Shown piece after piece: positions 17,445 through 26,815 of a stretch of DNA of 64,000 bases (position 1 is the first letter of the stretch; each line of letters opens with the position of its first letter). The position numbers were made by a program, and so were the translations under genes. The notes below the pieces were generated by a model that was not told where the DNA came from, searched no databases, and was given only the letters and a program-made list of their open reading frames with translations. Source of the DNA: an uncultured Alphaproteobacteria bacterium (GTDB lineage Bacteria; Pseudomonadota; Alphaproteobacteria; Micavibrionales; UBA1664); contig CALSUG010000003.1 of the NCBI GenBank assembly GCA_943789475.1, positions 124,001 to 188,000 on the forward strand, given 5' to 3'.

Positions 17445-18278
17445 ATGCCTAGTATTGCAACTAACGTCGCGGCTAACCAGTCGCTATTTTATCTAAACCG
17501 TAACTCTGAAAATCAATCAAGCTCACTTGGGAAAATCTCATCTGGTTCACGTATTGTGAAGGCGTCTGACGATGCTGCTGGTGCTGCGGTTTCTGACCAA
17601 CTACAATCAGATATCACGTCTCTTAATGTGGTTGCTCAAACTGTTAAACAAGTTGATTCTTTGCTTCAGATTGCTGACGGTGGATTACAACGTGTTGGTG
17701 AAATCCTACAGCGACTAAAAGGATTGGCTACACAGTTTAACTCGGGAACACTTGACGCTACATCACAAGGATTTATTAACGATGAATATGACGCCTTGGG
17801 TGCTGAATTAGCTCTTGTTAAAAGTTCTACTACTTTTAATGGTACAGCTCTTTTAGACGGTGCATTCACACAAACCGTTGTTTTCGGTGTTGCTGCTACT
17901 GACACATTGGCGATCGATTTGACAACAGGTACTGTTGGTGCAAACACCACTGACGTCGATCTTGCTGGTTTAGGTTTACCTGCTATTGGTACAGGTATTA
18001 CTGGTGCTGGTGACATTACAACTATTGATACAGCTATTGGTAATGTTGGTACTGCTCGTGCTACTGTTGGTGCGTTACAATCTGCTGTTGAGTTTCAAGG
18101 CGAGGTTGTTTCCACACAAATTAACAACTTGGGTGCTGCAAAATCTGCGATTGCTGATGTTGATATTGCACAAGAGCAAACAAACTTTACGAACTTCCAG
18201 GTTTTGACTGAAGCAGCTATTGCTGGATTGTCACAAGCAAACCAAATCTCTCAATCGCTATTATCATTATTAAGATAA
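17445..18278 (+). CDS. Flagellin
   Basis: 277 residues, a short flagellin. The N-terminal helices carry the conserved pattern (FYLNRNSENQSSSLGKISSGSRI, with VKASDDAAG) and the C-terminus the conserved ending (NFQVLTEAAIAGLSQANQISQSLLSLL). The central variable region is small and Thr/Gly/Ala-rich, so outer D2/D3 domains are largely missing. It is preceded by AAAGGAGAT and followed by fliD. Codon use is visibly more regular than in neighbours (GCT, GGT, ACT), fitting high expression. Only this one flagellin is seen in the window. Confidence 0.96.
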   Translation: MPSIATNVAANQSLFYLNRNSENQSSSLGKISSGSRIVKASDDAAGAAVSDQLQSDITSLNVVAQTVKQVDSLLQIADGGLQRVGEILQRLKGLATQFNSGTLDATSQGFINDEYDALGAELALVKSSTTFNGTALLDGAFTQTVVFGVAATDTLAIDLTTGTVGANTTDVDLAGLGLPAIGTGITGAGDITTIDTAIGNVGTARATVGALQSAVEFQGEVVSTQINNLGAAKSAIADVDIAQEQTNFTNFQVLTEAAIAGLSQANQISQSLLSLLR

Positions 18279-18318
18279 TAATTAACTGTATAGTTAAGCG
18301 ATTATCTATAAAAAAAAT

Positions 18319-18344
18319 CGGATATCCCTCCATAGGGTTATCCG
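18319..18344 (+). terminator. Hairpin after flagellin gene, probable terminator
   Basis: An 11-bp stem with one mismatch: CGGATATCCCT (18319-18329), loop CCAT, AGGGTTATCCG (18334-18344). The following bases are CCTTTAAT rather than a clear T run, so termination strength is uncertain; a run of seven A precedes the stem. It may also protect the 3' end of the flagellin mRNA. Confidence 0.55.
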
Positions 18345-18359
18345 CCTTTAATAAAAAAT

Positions 18360-18376
18360 TTGGCAAGATACTTGCA
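18360..18376 (+). promoter_or_regulatory. Sigma-54 promoter for fliD
   Basis: TTGGCAAGATACTTGCA matches the sigma-54 consensus, with GG at 18362-18363 and GC at 18374-18375 separated by exactly 10 bases. The predicted transcript begins near 18388, leaving a leader of about 70 bases before the fliD ATG. Confidence 0.8.
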
Positions 18377-18458
18377 GGGCTATTTGCAAAAGGAATAAAA
18401 ACATTAAATAATTTTATTATTTTTACAAATAACCAGTTAGAGGACAACAGGTAGTAAT

Positions 18459-20156
18459 ATGACAGTATCACAAGTTGGAACACGTGTTTTTGTTGCCGGA
18501 ACATCATCTGGTATTGATACAGCTGCCCTTATTGATGCTGCAGTTCAACAACGAACAATTCGTGCAGATCGATTACAAGTCGAAATTGATAAAAATACAG
18601 CTCGTGTTGGCGCCTATCAAGAATTAGAAACGTTAAGCGCCAATCTAGAAACTGCACTAGATCAATTAAAAGGCCGTCCTGGTCGTTTTGACGATAACGA
18701 AAGCGCCTTTGATTTAAAATCAGGAACAGTCACCACATCAAATGGATCTGATTTTTCAACCATTCTGGACATTGCCATCGATAAAGATGCCATCGCAGGA
18801 TCTTATGAAATTGAAGTTACTCAATTGGCCCATGCACACAAGGTTATTGGAACATCCGTCGCAGATCAAGATGCCGATTTAGGGTACACGGGTGCATTTG
18901 ACCTTGGCCTATCTGGTGGTGGCGCAACCTCTAATATAAATGTTGTTGCAACCGATTCTTTAGCTGAAATAGCTGCTAAAATAAATGCAGAATCTGAAAC
19001 AACCGGTGTAAGTGCTTCCATTATAAAAGTATCAGAAACAGAGTATCAATTATCCCTAACAGGCAACGAAACAAATAAAAATATTGAGGTCACAGGTGTA
19101 ACCGGGACCGATGTTTTGAATTCAGTTGGTGTAACCGATGGCATTGGTGGTTTCAATAATGTTTTACAAATTGCGCAAGAATCAATCGTTGAATTTGATG
19201 GCGTAACGATAACACGTAATGACAACAATTATGATGATTTAGTGTCAGGTATAACCCTAGATTTAAAATCCGCATCTCCCGGCACTACAATCACATTAGA
19301 TGTTGATAATGACACTGCTGCCGTTAAAGATGCTATTAATAAATTCATAGATTCTTATAATGCATTACGAGATTTTATCGTAAAAAATCAGCAAATCAGT
19401 TCAGATGGAGAAGTTTCCAGCGATTCCGTATTATTTAGCGATAACCTATTAAACGGCGTTGCGGATCTTCTCACGAACATTTTAACTGAAAATTTTGGAA
19501 ATGGCGGTAACATTCAAACAATTCGTGACCTTGGCATAACCATTGGTAACAATAACAAACTAGAAATTTCTGACGAAATAAAATTAGATAACGCCATCTT
19601 AAGTAATTTTGATGAAGTTCGCGAAGCATTTGGTGCGTCATCAAGCACGAACAACCCTGAATTTACTTTACTGTCATCAAACACAACAAATAATCTATTC
19701 CGTGAAAATCACCCTATCGGTGTAAAAACAGACGGAGCCGGAAACATTACCGCCGTTGAGGTTGACACAAATAGCAGTCTTTTTGATTTTTCTGGCAGCA
19801 CATTTACAGGTAAAGAAGGAACAGCCTATGAAGGCTTAACTTTTTCTTATCAAGGAACGGCTCTAAGTATCTCATTAGAATTTAGTTTTTCACAGGGGAT
19901 AGCTGATCGTCTTATTAATTCCGTCGACGCGTATACAAATAGTGCGACAGGACTTATAGCCCAAGAGAAAGCTCAATTACAGGAACAAAACACAGAAAAA
20001 CTGGCTGATGCACAGGAAATTCGTGATAAGGCCGAAATTTACAGAATTAATCAGATCGAAAAGTTTGCTGATTTTGAGGCAAAGTTGGCACAATTGGAGA
20101 TTTTAAAAAGTCAAATTCGTGCTATATTGGGAAATACAAATGATGATAATAAGTAA
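18459..20156 (+). CDS. fliD: Flagellar filament cap protein
   Basis: 565 residues. The beginning (GTSSGIDTAALIDAAVQQRTIRADRLQ) is the FliD N-terminal motif, and the C-terminal part carries the conserved FliD_C pattern (GIADRLINSVDAYTNSATGLIAQEKAQL) followed by a coiled coil. FliD caps the filament and folds exported flagellin. It has its own sigma-54 promoter match and is followed by fliS. Confidence 0.95.
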   Translation: MTVSQVGTRVFVAGTSSGIDTAALIDAAVQQRTIRADRLQVEIDKNTARVGAYQELETLSANLETALDQLKGRPGRFDDNESAFDLKSGTVTTSNGSDFSTILDIAIDKDAIAGSYEIEVTQLAHAHKVIGTSVADQDADLGYTGAFDLGLSGGGATSNINVVATDSLAEIAAKINAESETTGVSASIIKVSETEYQLSLTGNETNKNIEVTGVTGTDVLNSVGVTDGIGGFNNVLQIAQESIVEFDGVTITRNDNNYDDLVSGITLDLKSASPGTTITLDVDNDTAAVKDAINKFIDSYNALRDFIVKNQQISSDGEVSSDSVLFSDNLLNGVADLLTNILTENFGNGGNIQTIRDLGITIGNNNKLEISDEIKLDNAILSNFDEVREAFGASSSTNNPEFTLLSSNTTNNLFRENHPIGVKTDGAGNITAVEVDTNSSLFDFSGSTFTGKEGTAYEGLTFSYQGTALSISLEFSFSQGIADRLINSVDAYTNSATGLIAQEKAQLQEQNTEKLADAQEIRDKAEIYRINQIEKFADFEAKLAQLEILKSQIRAILGNTNDDNK

Positions 20157-20172
20157 TGTACAAAGCACATCA

Positions 20173-20628
20173 ATGACACACGATAATACACCATACCATA
20201 ATGCGGCTAACGCCTATGGCCAAGCGCAACATGCGAATATTAGCGGCTTTGAAGTCGTTTGTGAACTGTACAAAGGTATGATCCGTTTTGTAGGACAAGC
20301 CAAGGAGGCCTACAAAATTGGTAAACTTGATGACATGTGTACGCACATTGAAAAAATAAATAAAATTTTAATCGCTTTACAATCTCACCTGGATTTTGAA
20401 CAAGGTGGTGAGGCATCTGTCTTTTTGAACGATTTTTACAATGGTATTTTTGCTAAACTGTTTAAAGTATTACGTGCAGATGATCCTGAAGCTGAATTTG
20501 ATGAAGTTTACGAAATTCTAAAGCCCGTTGCTAAAATTTGGGAAAATCACGCCGAAAATGCAAAAAAAGGCACTCCTGACACACATGTAGCTATGCCAGA
20601 TCTTCCTAATACAGCAACAGAACAATAA
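20173..20628 (+). CDS. fliS: Flagellin export chaperone
   Basis: 151 residues from the ATG at 20173. ATGs at 20140 and 20143, inside the end of fliD, are in frame and would add about 10 residues; none of the starts has a convincing Shine-Dalgarno, so translation may be coupled to fliD. The sequence has the FliS layout: NAANAYGQ near the start, a helix with VCELYKGMIRFVGQAKEAY, and a later helix (KINKILIALQSHLDFEQGGEAS). The tail after about residue 130 is disordered. FliS binds flagellin before export. Confidence 0.88.
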   Translation: MTHDNTPYHNAANAYGQAQHANISGFEVVCELYKGMIRFVGQAKEAYKIGKLDDMCTHIEKINKILIALQSHLDFEQGGEASVFLNDFYNGIFAKLFKVLRADDPEAEFDEVYEILKPVAKIWENHAENAKKGTPDTHVAMPDLPNTATEQ

Positions 20629-20716
20629 TTTTATTTCTTACATAAAATTCATAACGATTTTGAAACAAATCAAAATTGAAATATCTGGGCATCTGTAAAA
20701 ATTACAGGTACACTGG

Positions 20717-20722
20717 TACAAT
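20717..20722 (+). promoter_or_regulatory. Possible -10 element before the secretin-N protein operon
   Basis: TACAAT lies 29 bases before the ATG at 20751. The matching -35 (TGTAAA, 17 bases upstream) is weak and falls in a small hairpin CTGTAA-AAA-TTACAG (20693-20707), which could be an operator. Support is modest. Confidence 0.35.
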
Positions 20723-20750
20723 AGAGTGGATTTAAAAGTAAAAAAATAAC

Positions 20751-21233
20751 ATGAAAAAATTAGTTTACCTTCTTGCGTGCCTATTTATCTCTGGCCAAGC
20801 CTTAGCTATCGATATTTCACCAGATAGCCCTCGTATCATCCAGTTATCCGAAGACGCATCTAGCGTTATTGTTGGGAACCCTGAACACGCATCTGTAGCC
20901 ATGGATAACCCTCGCTTACTTCTTATCACTGCAAAACGCCCTGGCATGACAGGATTAACCATTCTCGGTAAAAATGGACAAGTGATATTACAAGAAAATT
21001 TAATTGTTAATGGCCCTACACAAAATTTTATTCGCATAAAAAATGCCTGCGTCAACGGCGGTGATAATTGTCAACCAACCCGCATGTTTCATTGCAAAAA
21101 AGGCACCGCATGCAACAACGTTATTGTAAGTGAGCCAACTGTTTCTGGCCAAGGTGGTGGTGCATCCAACAACAGTGGAGAACAATCTCTTGCACCTGAT
21201 TTGGGTGAAGGTTTAACAGGATCGGAGGAATAA
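20751..21233 (+). CDS. Periplasmic protein with pilus/secretin N-terminal domain (CpaC-N-like)
   Basis: 160 residues. A signal peptide is cleaved after GQALA. Residues about 20-95 resemble the pilus-formation N-terminal domain of CpaC/RcpA secretins: short beta strands with a conserved SVIVGNPEHASVAMDNPRL stretch and RPGMTGLTILGKNG. The secretin pore domain is missing. The C-terminal part holds four cysteines (NACVNGG, DNCQP, FHCKK, ACNN) and a Gly/Ser-rich tail, unusual for the family. It is followed after 2 bases by a TPR lipoprotein. Stand-alone domains of this sort occur with Tad pili and with some secretion operons; here type I secretion genes follow. Confidence 0.7.
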   Translation: MKKLVYLLACLFISGQALAIDISPDSPRIIQLSEDASSVIVGNPEHASVAMDNPRLLLITAKRPGMTGLTILGKNGQVILQENLIVNGPTQNFIRIKNACVNGGDNCQPTRMFHCKKGTACNNVIVSEPTVSGQGGGASNNSGEQSLAPDLGEGLTGSEE

Positions 21234-21235
21234 TC

Positions 21236-21922
21236 ATGAAGTATCTAGCTCTCGTTTCATTATTCATTTTACCATCACTGTCCGCTTGTAAAACAACCCC
21301 CGATGAATATGGACTGGGTGATCCCATAAAGCCCCTGAGTCAACAAGAACAAGTAATGGTGTCGGCGCGTAATGCGGCACTGGAAGCAAAATATAATCAC
21401 ATTGAAAAAGGCGCTCTATCTAGTGCTGAAAAATTATATCGCAACAAACCGAACGCACAAAACGCACTAAGTTATAGTGGCCTTTTGAGGCAAGTAAACA
21501 TGGTGCATGAAGCACAAATGATCCTCAAACCATTCGCCATCGATCCAGCCTGGACATCACCTAGTATTTTAAACGAATATACAAAAATAAAATTATCGAT
21601 TGGCGATTTCGAACAAGCACAAATTTTTGCTCAAGAAGCGATGACACTTGATGACATGAATGCAGAATCACAAATGTTATTAGGTGTTTCCGTTGACGCA
21701 CAAGGCCATCACCAAGCGGCAGAAAACCACTTTCAACAAGCTCTCATCAAAGCAAATCTAAACCCAGAATTACAATCAACAATCAACAACAACCTTGCTT
21801 TATCTTTATTAGCACAAGGAAAAAATGATGAGGCCAATGCCTTGTTACAAAAAATAAACAGCCCATCCTCACAACAAAACAGCGTGATTAACGCCAATAA
21901 ATCATTCCTAAAAAAACTATAA
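21236..21922 (+). CDS. TPR-repeat lipoprotein, TadD-like
   Basis: 228 residues. Lipobox LSAC with Cys18. About four TPR-like helix pairs span residues 60-200 (for example SAEKLYRNKPNAQNALSYSG; GHHQAAENHFQQALIKANLNPEL). TadD lipoproteins, found with Tad pili and fused to this operon type in other bacteria, have this form. It starts 2 bases after the CpaC-N-like gene and precedes a TolC-like gene. Its role as an outer-membrane assembly factor is inferred. Confidence 0.68.
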   Translation: MKYLALVSLFILPSLSACKTTPDEYGLGDPIKPLSQQEQVMVSARNAALEAKYNHIEKGALSSAEKLYRNKPNAQNALSYSGLLRQVNMVHEAQMILKPFAIDPAWTSPSILNEYTKIKLSIGDFEQAQIFAQEAMTLDDMNAESQMLLGVSVDAQGHHQAAENHFQQALIKANLNPELQSTINNNLALSLLAQGKNDEANALLQKINSPSSQQNSVINANKSFLKKL

Positions 21923-22006
21923 ACCAAGTCTATCCTAATGCTTGCCGTAATTATGCGAAGCATATAACATTTTGAATTATATTCATTGCAAGGGTTCACC
22001 TGTTTT

Positions 22007-23368
22007 ATGCTTCACCTATTACGTTTATTATCAATTTCAAGCGCACTTACACTGATGAGTGGTGTTTCTACACAAGCAGAAACACTCGATGAAGCTATTG
22101 CAAAAGCAGTAAAAAATCATCCGGCTATTATGGCTGTTATGGCAAATGAAACAGCATCAAAGGAAGATGTAAATCAAGAAAAATCATACTACTACCCTAC
22201 AGCAAGCGCCTCAGCCAGCTTTGGTCGCATTTATGCGGATAACACAACAACGCGCGGATTAACCGTGTCACGTGGCGCTGGGTATTCTTGGTTTGGTGAA
22301 GGATCTGGATCACTGTCTCAAAAATTATACGATTTCAATGCAACACGTTATAGTATAAACGCTGCAAAAGCCCGCCACCAATCTGCTGGCGCAAATCTTG
22401 ATGCACAAATATTATCTATTGGATTACAAGCTGCACAAGCTTACTTACAGCTGTTGCGTGCTCAGGACTTATTAAACATTGCCAATGAAAACAAAAAAGA
22501 TATCGAATCCTATTACAACCGCATCAAAACCGCATTTGATAACGACGGTGCAGATGAATCAGAAGTTTCGCGTGCCCAAGACTTCTTATCGTTATCCAAG
22601 AATATGGTTTTGCAATATCAATCTGATCTTAAAATCGCAGAAGCTGGATATAAAGAAGTCATAGGTAACAGGCCACAACAGAAATTAAAACAACCTTCTA
22701 TTGATTTATCGGCGACACCTAAAACGTTAGATGAGGCTATCAGTATAGCACTCACAAGACATCCACAAATCAACTCATCTGCATTAGAGGTCAAAGCGAC
22801 TACACAAGATCTTCAACGTGAAAAAACATCTATATACCCTGAGTTGAATGCAGAACTGTCTTATCTAGAAAAAGATCAAAAAGATATTATTGGGGGAGAG
22901 TCTTCCGATGGTCGAGCCCTTATCCGTATGAATTGGGATTATTCATTAGGTGGTACGGAAACAGCCGCGAAACGACGGGCTGCAGCCTTACAACAAGAGG
23001 CTGAATTCAACCTAACAGCACTTAATCGTGTTATAGAACGTGATGTTGAAATTGCATGGCACTCACTAAATCTTGCGCGAAAAAAGAAAAATAACGAAGC
23101 TGATCGTCTAGATGCTGCAAAAAAAACATTAGCAACATACAAAGAACAGTATGAGGGATCACAACGATCTATCCTCGACTTAATGACCGTGAAAAATAGC
23201 TACTTTACTGCACAACAAGATTATTTAAATGTCACATTACAAGAAATGAACGCGGTTTATACATTAATGAATGCGATGGGAACTAAATTCTACAAATCAA
23301 ATGATATTGTTGCTACCAAACATTATTCAACCTCCGGCGTTAAAGTTTCAAAACCAATAAAGGAATAG
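22007..23368 (+). CDS. TolC-family outer-membrane protein of type I secretion (LapE-like)
   Basis: 453 residues from the ATG at 22007; an in-frame TTG at 21986 is less likely. Signal peptide cleaved near STQAE, then the family opening TLDEAIAKAVKNHPAI. Two repeats of long helices are seen, the second opening with TLDEAISIALTRHPQI. It differs from the TolC-like lipoprotein at 6.8-8.2 kb by lacking a lipobox and by its clear two-repeat symmetry. It precedes the ABC and adaptor genes of the same exporter with a 6-base gap. Confidence 0.9.
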   Translation: MLHLLRLLSISSALTLMSGVSTQAETLDEAIAKAVKNHPAIMAVMANETASKEDVNQEKSYYYPTASASASFGRIYADNTTTRGLTVSRGAGYSWFGEGSGSLSQKLYDFNATRYSINAAKARHQSAGANLDAQILSIGLQAAQAYLQLLRAQDLLNIANENKKDIESYYNRIKTAFDNDGADESEVSRAQDFLSLSKNMVLQYQSDLKIAEAGYKEVIGNRPQQKLKQPSIDLSATPKTLDEAISIALTRHPQINSSALEVKATTQDLQREKTSIYPELNAELSYLEKDQKDIIGGESSDGRALIRMNWDYSLGGTETAAKRRAAALQQEAEFNLTALNRVIERDVEIAWHSLNLARKKKNNEADRLDAAKKTLATYKEQYEGSQRSILDLMTVKNSYFTAQQDYLNVTLQEMNAVYTLMNAMGTKFYKSNDIVATKHYSTSGVKVSKPIKE

Positions 23369-23374
23369 TGTGCC

Positions 23375-25477
23375 ATGACAAAAGAGAACGTTGCGACAAC
23401 TGATCCACTTCTCCAGTGCTTGGTGCATTTAACGGCTCATTATGGTCAGGCTCAATCTAGTGAATCACTAACCTCCAATTTAGCTTATACCGATAAAGGT
23501 ATGGATATTCCTTTATTTCAACAGGCTGCGCTAAATGCACGCCTACGTACAAAACTCGATAAGCGTGATTTAAAATCAATTACATCTGAACTATGCCCTG
23601 TTGTTGTAATATTGAAAGGAAATGAAGATGTTGTTCTTCACGATATTACTGATGGCAAAGTGAGTGTTTATCGTCCATCGGAAAACAAAAAACGAACCCT
23701 CAAACTAGAAACGTTAGAGGCGGAATACACGGGATATACCTTACTCATCCATAAATTCAGTGAACGTCGAGCACAAGAAAGACATTGGTTTTGGAGCATT
23801 GTTCGCAATAATCGCCCCATATATCGAAAAGTCGCCATTGCAGCTGTTTTAATCAATCTATTTGGACTCGTTAGCCCCCTTTTCATCATGAATGTTTATG
23901 ATCGCGTTATTCCAAACAACGCATTCGAAACGGGTTGGGTTTTGGCGATTGCCGCGCTCACCATTTTTGGATTTGATTTTATTATTCGAACATTACGCGG
24001 ATATTTCATCGACCTTGCAGGGCGTAAAATTGACGTGATTGTTGGGCGTCGTATTTACGATCATTTGCTCAATATGAAACTCGCGCATAAACCACAAAGC
24101 AGTGGCGCATTCGCAAATATGATCCGTGAATTTGAAGGTATTAAAGAGTTTTGTACCTCGGCCACATTAACCGCTATTATCGATTTACCATTTGCTCTAC
24201 TGTTTATTTTCGCTATTTATCTGTTAGCGGGAAATATAGCGCTCATTTTACTAGCGATCATGGTAATCGTGACTATCATTGGGTACGCCCTACAATTTCC
24301 ACTCAAAAAATTAGTACGTGAAGCAATGCAGTCAGCCGAAGCAAAACACGGATTATTGATTGAAACAATTAACGGTCTTGAAACAATAAAATTGACTCGC
24401 GCAGATGGACAAATGCGATCTAAATACGAGGCACATCTTGGTGATTCTGCAACAGTTTCACAAACATCACGCTTTTTCTCATCCATGGCTGTTAATTTTG
24501 CTACACTATTTCAACAATCCGCATCGATCATTGTTGTCTTATTCGGCATGTATATGGTCGAAGATGGTACTCTAACCATGGGTGCCCTAATTGCCGCGGT
24601 TATTATGGGCGGAAAGGCTATTGCACCCATTGGACAAATCGCTGCATTGGTCACAAAATTTCATACAGTAAAAGGATCGCTCAACACACTAAATGCACTA
24701 ATGGCCGCGCCCGTTGAACGTCCAGAGGGCAAACGTTTTTTAAACCGTCCTGACCTAAAAGGTGACATTGCACTCGATCGTGTCTCATTCACGTACCCAA
24801 ATGATCAACGTAAAATTCTGGATGGTATTTCATTGTCAATTACGGCTGGTGAAAAGGTAGGAATAGTCGGGCGTATTGGTTCAGGGAAAAGCACATTAAC
24901 CAAGATTATCGCAGGATTATATGATGCCACCGAAGGTGATGTATTTGTTGATGGGACGGACACAAGACAAATTGATCCAGCCGATCTCCGCAAAACAATC
25001 GGTTATGTGGCACAGGAAACAATTCTTTTCCGCGGTTCTGTTCGCGACAATATCATCACAGGGAATCCCCAAGCCACCGACGAAGAAATACTAAATGCCG
25101 CAAAAAAATCAGGTGTACATGATTTTATTGCACGCCATCCGATGGGATATGATGCACCTGTAGGCGAACGTGGCGATGGATTGTCAGGCGGTCAAAAGCA
25201 ATGTGTTTCACTGGCACGTGCCTTTGTCACAAATCCAAAAATCATTCTCGCAGATGAACCAACAAACGATATGGATACTCAGGCAGAAGAGCAATTTATC
25301 AACCATATGCAAGGATTATCACAAGACAAAACATTGATCTTGATTACACACAGACAAAGCCTGTTAAAATTAGTTGATCGCCTAATCATTATCGATCAAG
25401 GAAAACTTGTGGCTGATGGTCCCCGTGACAAAGTGATCGCAGCAATTAATGGAGATGGAGGTTCCTCTGATGAATAA
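23375..25477 (+). CDS. Type I secretion ABC transporter (LapB/LssB-like)
   Basis: 700 residues. Residues about 1-140 are a C39-like domain without the catalytic cysteine, as is typical for exporters of RTX and large adhesins that are not cleaved during export. Five to six membrane segments span about 150-420. The ATPase has Walker A GRIGSGKST (499-507), signature LSGGQ (603-607) and Walker B IILADEP (623-629). The ATG follows AAGGAA. Length and order (outer-membrane protein, ABC, adaptor) match the LapEBC class. Likely cargo: the RTX protein at 14.8 kb and the FecR/cadherin protein at 29-31.9 kb. Confidence 0.94.
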   Translation: MTKENVATTDPLLQCLVHLTAHYGQAQSSESLTSNLAYTDKGMDIPLFQQAALNARLRTKLDKRDLKSITSELCPVVVILKGNEDVVLHDITDGKVSVYRPSENKKRTLKLETLEAEYTGYTLLIHKFSERRAQERHWFWSIVRNNRPIYRKVAIAAVLINLFGLVSPLFIMNVYDRVIPNNAFETGWVLAIAALTIFGFDFIIRTLRGYFIDLAGRKIDVIVGRRIYDHLLNMKLAHKPQSSGAFANMIREFEGIKEFCTSATLTAIIDLPFALLFIFAIYLLAGNIALILLAIMVIVTIIGYALQFPLKKLVREAMQSAEAKHGLLIETINGLETIKLTRADGQMRSKYEAHLGDSATVSQTSRFFSSMAVNFATLFQQSASIIVVLFGMYMVEDGTLTMGALIAAVIMGGKAIAPIGQIAALVTKFHTVKGSLNTLNALMAAPVERPEGKRFLNRPDLKGDIALDRVSFTYPNDQRKILDGISLSITAGEKVGIVGRIGSGKSTLTKIIAGLYDATEGDVFVDGTDTRQIDPADLRKTIGYVAQETILFRGSVRDNIITGNPQATDEEILNAAKKSGVHDFIARHPMGYDAPVGERGDGLSGGQKQCVSLARAFVTNPKIILADEPTNDMDTQAEEQFINHMQGLSQDKTLILITHRQSLLKLVDRLIIIDQGKLVADGPRDKVIAAINGDGGSSDE

Positions 25478-26804
25478 TTCAGAAGAAGAAAAAAAGACAA
25501 CCGATCTCGATTTTATGAGCGACATTAATGCAGCAACACGCCTGCAACCATCTTGGCAAGCAAACATTTTACTTTATGTTATTTGCGCGCTCTTCATCTT
25601 TATTGTTGTTTGGGCAAACATCGCAAAATTAGAAGTTATCACACGGGGTGAAGGAAAAGTTGTTCCAACCAGCGAAATCCAACTGGTTCAATCATTGGAG
25701 GGTGGAATACTAGCCGAATTAAACATCAGTGAAGGTGACAAAGTTGAAAAAGGGCAGATATTAGCCCGCATTGAAAATGTTGCCTTCGCATCAGAAGAAC
25801 GCGGTATTGAGGCACAATCACTCGCCCTAACATTAAAACAATCACGTCTCAATGCCGAAAGTGAAGATCGTAAATTCACAATCACCGATGATCTAAAATT
25901 ACAAAATATGACATTGGCAAATAATGAGATCGCCCTCTATCAATCGCGTCAAAATGGACTGCAAAAATCATTGGCCGTGGCCGATGAAATTGTGAATAAA
26001 AACGAAGCCAATTTAAAAGAAATTGATGCCACAATTAAACGCCTGCGTGATTCAAAAAATTTGCTATCACAACAATTAAAAATTACGCGTAATTTGGTCG
26101 CAAAAAATGCAATGCCAAAATTAGAAGCATTAAAACAAGAACGTGAATTTTCAGAAATTTCAGGAAATTTAAATGCATCTATCCAGCGTAAAAAGGCATT
26201 ACAGGCCGACCTTGCCGCGGCAAAAAACACACGTGAGGAAACAAAGGCAAAATTCAAATCCGAGGCATTAACTGAATTAAGTCAGGTTGAAACGCAATTA
26301 GCAGGATTAAAAGAATCCCTCACCGCCGCGGGTGATCGCGTTGACCGTACCGAATTACGTGCACCTGCCGCTGGTGTCGTCAAAACAATTAATCAAAAAA
26401 CAATTGGCGGTGTTGTCGATCCCTCAATGAAATTAATTGAAATTGTTCCATTGGATGATGATTTAAAAATAACGGCAAAAATTTTACCTGCCGACATCGC
26501 ATTTTTAAAAATTAACCAAGATGTGAATGTCAAAATCACGGCCTATGACTCATCAAAATTTGGTGCATTGCGCGGAAAATTAAAACGCATCAGCGCCGAT
26601 ACGATAGAAGATAAAGAAGGCAATATCTTTTTTGAAATTGATGTGATCACCGATAAAAATTATCTAGGTTCACAAGATGCGCCGCTGCCTATTATTCCAG
26701 GTATGATCGCCGAAACCGAAATCATCACCGGCAAACGTACCGTTATGTATTACCTTGCCAAACCTTTCCTTCGTGCGCGTGATCGCGCAATGACGGAACA
26801 ATAA
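25470..26804 (+). CDS. Type I secretion HlyD-family adaptor (LapC-like)
   Basis: 444 residues from the ATG at 25470, which has GGAGG 8 bases upstream and overlaps the end of the ABC gene by 8 bases; an in-frame ATG at 25449 lacks such a site. One membrane segment at about 31-52 (ILLYVICALFIFIVVW), lipoyl half EGGILAELNISEGDKVEKGQ, a long coiled-coil hairpin (about 85-275), second lipoyl half RAPAAGVVKTI, and a C-terminal beta domain ending PGMIAETEIITGKRTVMYYL, the HlyD family signature. It connects the ABC transporter to the outer-membrane channel. Confidence 0.94.
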   Translation: MNNSEEEKKTTDLDFMSDINAATRLQPSWQANILLYVICALFIFIVVWANIAKLEVITRGEGKVVPTSEIQLVQSLEGGILAELNISEGDKVEKGQILARIENVAFASEERGIEAQSLALTLKQSRLNAESEDRKFTITDDLKLQNMTLANNEIALYQSRQNGLQKSLAVADEIVNKNEANLKEIDATIKRLRDSKNLLSQQLKITRNLVAKNAMPKLEALKQEREFSEISGNLNASIQRKKALQADLAAAKNTREETKAKFKSEALTELSQVETQLAGLKESLTAAGDRVDRTELRAPAAGVVKTINQKTIGGVVDPSMKLIEIVPLDDDLKITAKILPADIAFLKINQDVNVKITAYDSSKFGALRGKLKRISADTIEDKEGNIFFEIDVITDKNYLGSQDAPLPIIPGMIAETEIITGKRTVMYYLAKPFLRARDRAMTEQ

Positions 26805-26815
26805 GGTCATACAAT

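Noticed and set aside
20751-21922. A Tad pilus locus
   Set aside because: Only a CpaC-N-like domain protein and a TadD-like lipoprotein are present; no ATPase, secretin pore, prepilin or TadB/C gene is found nearby.
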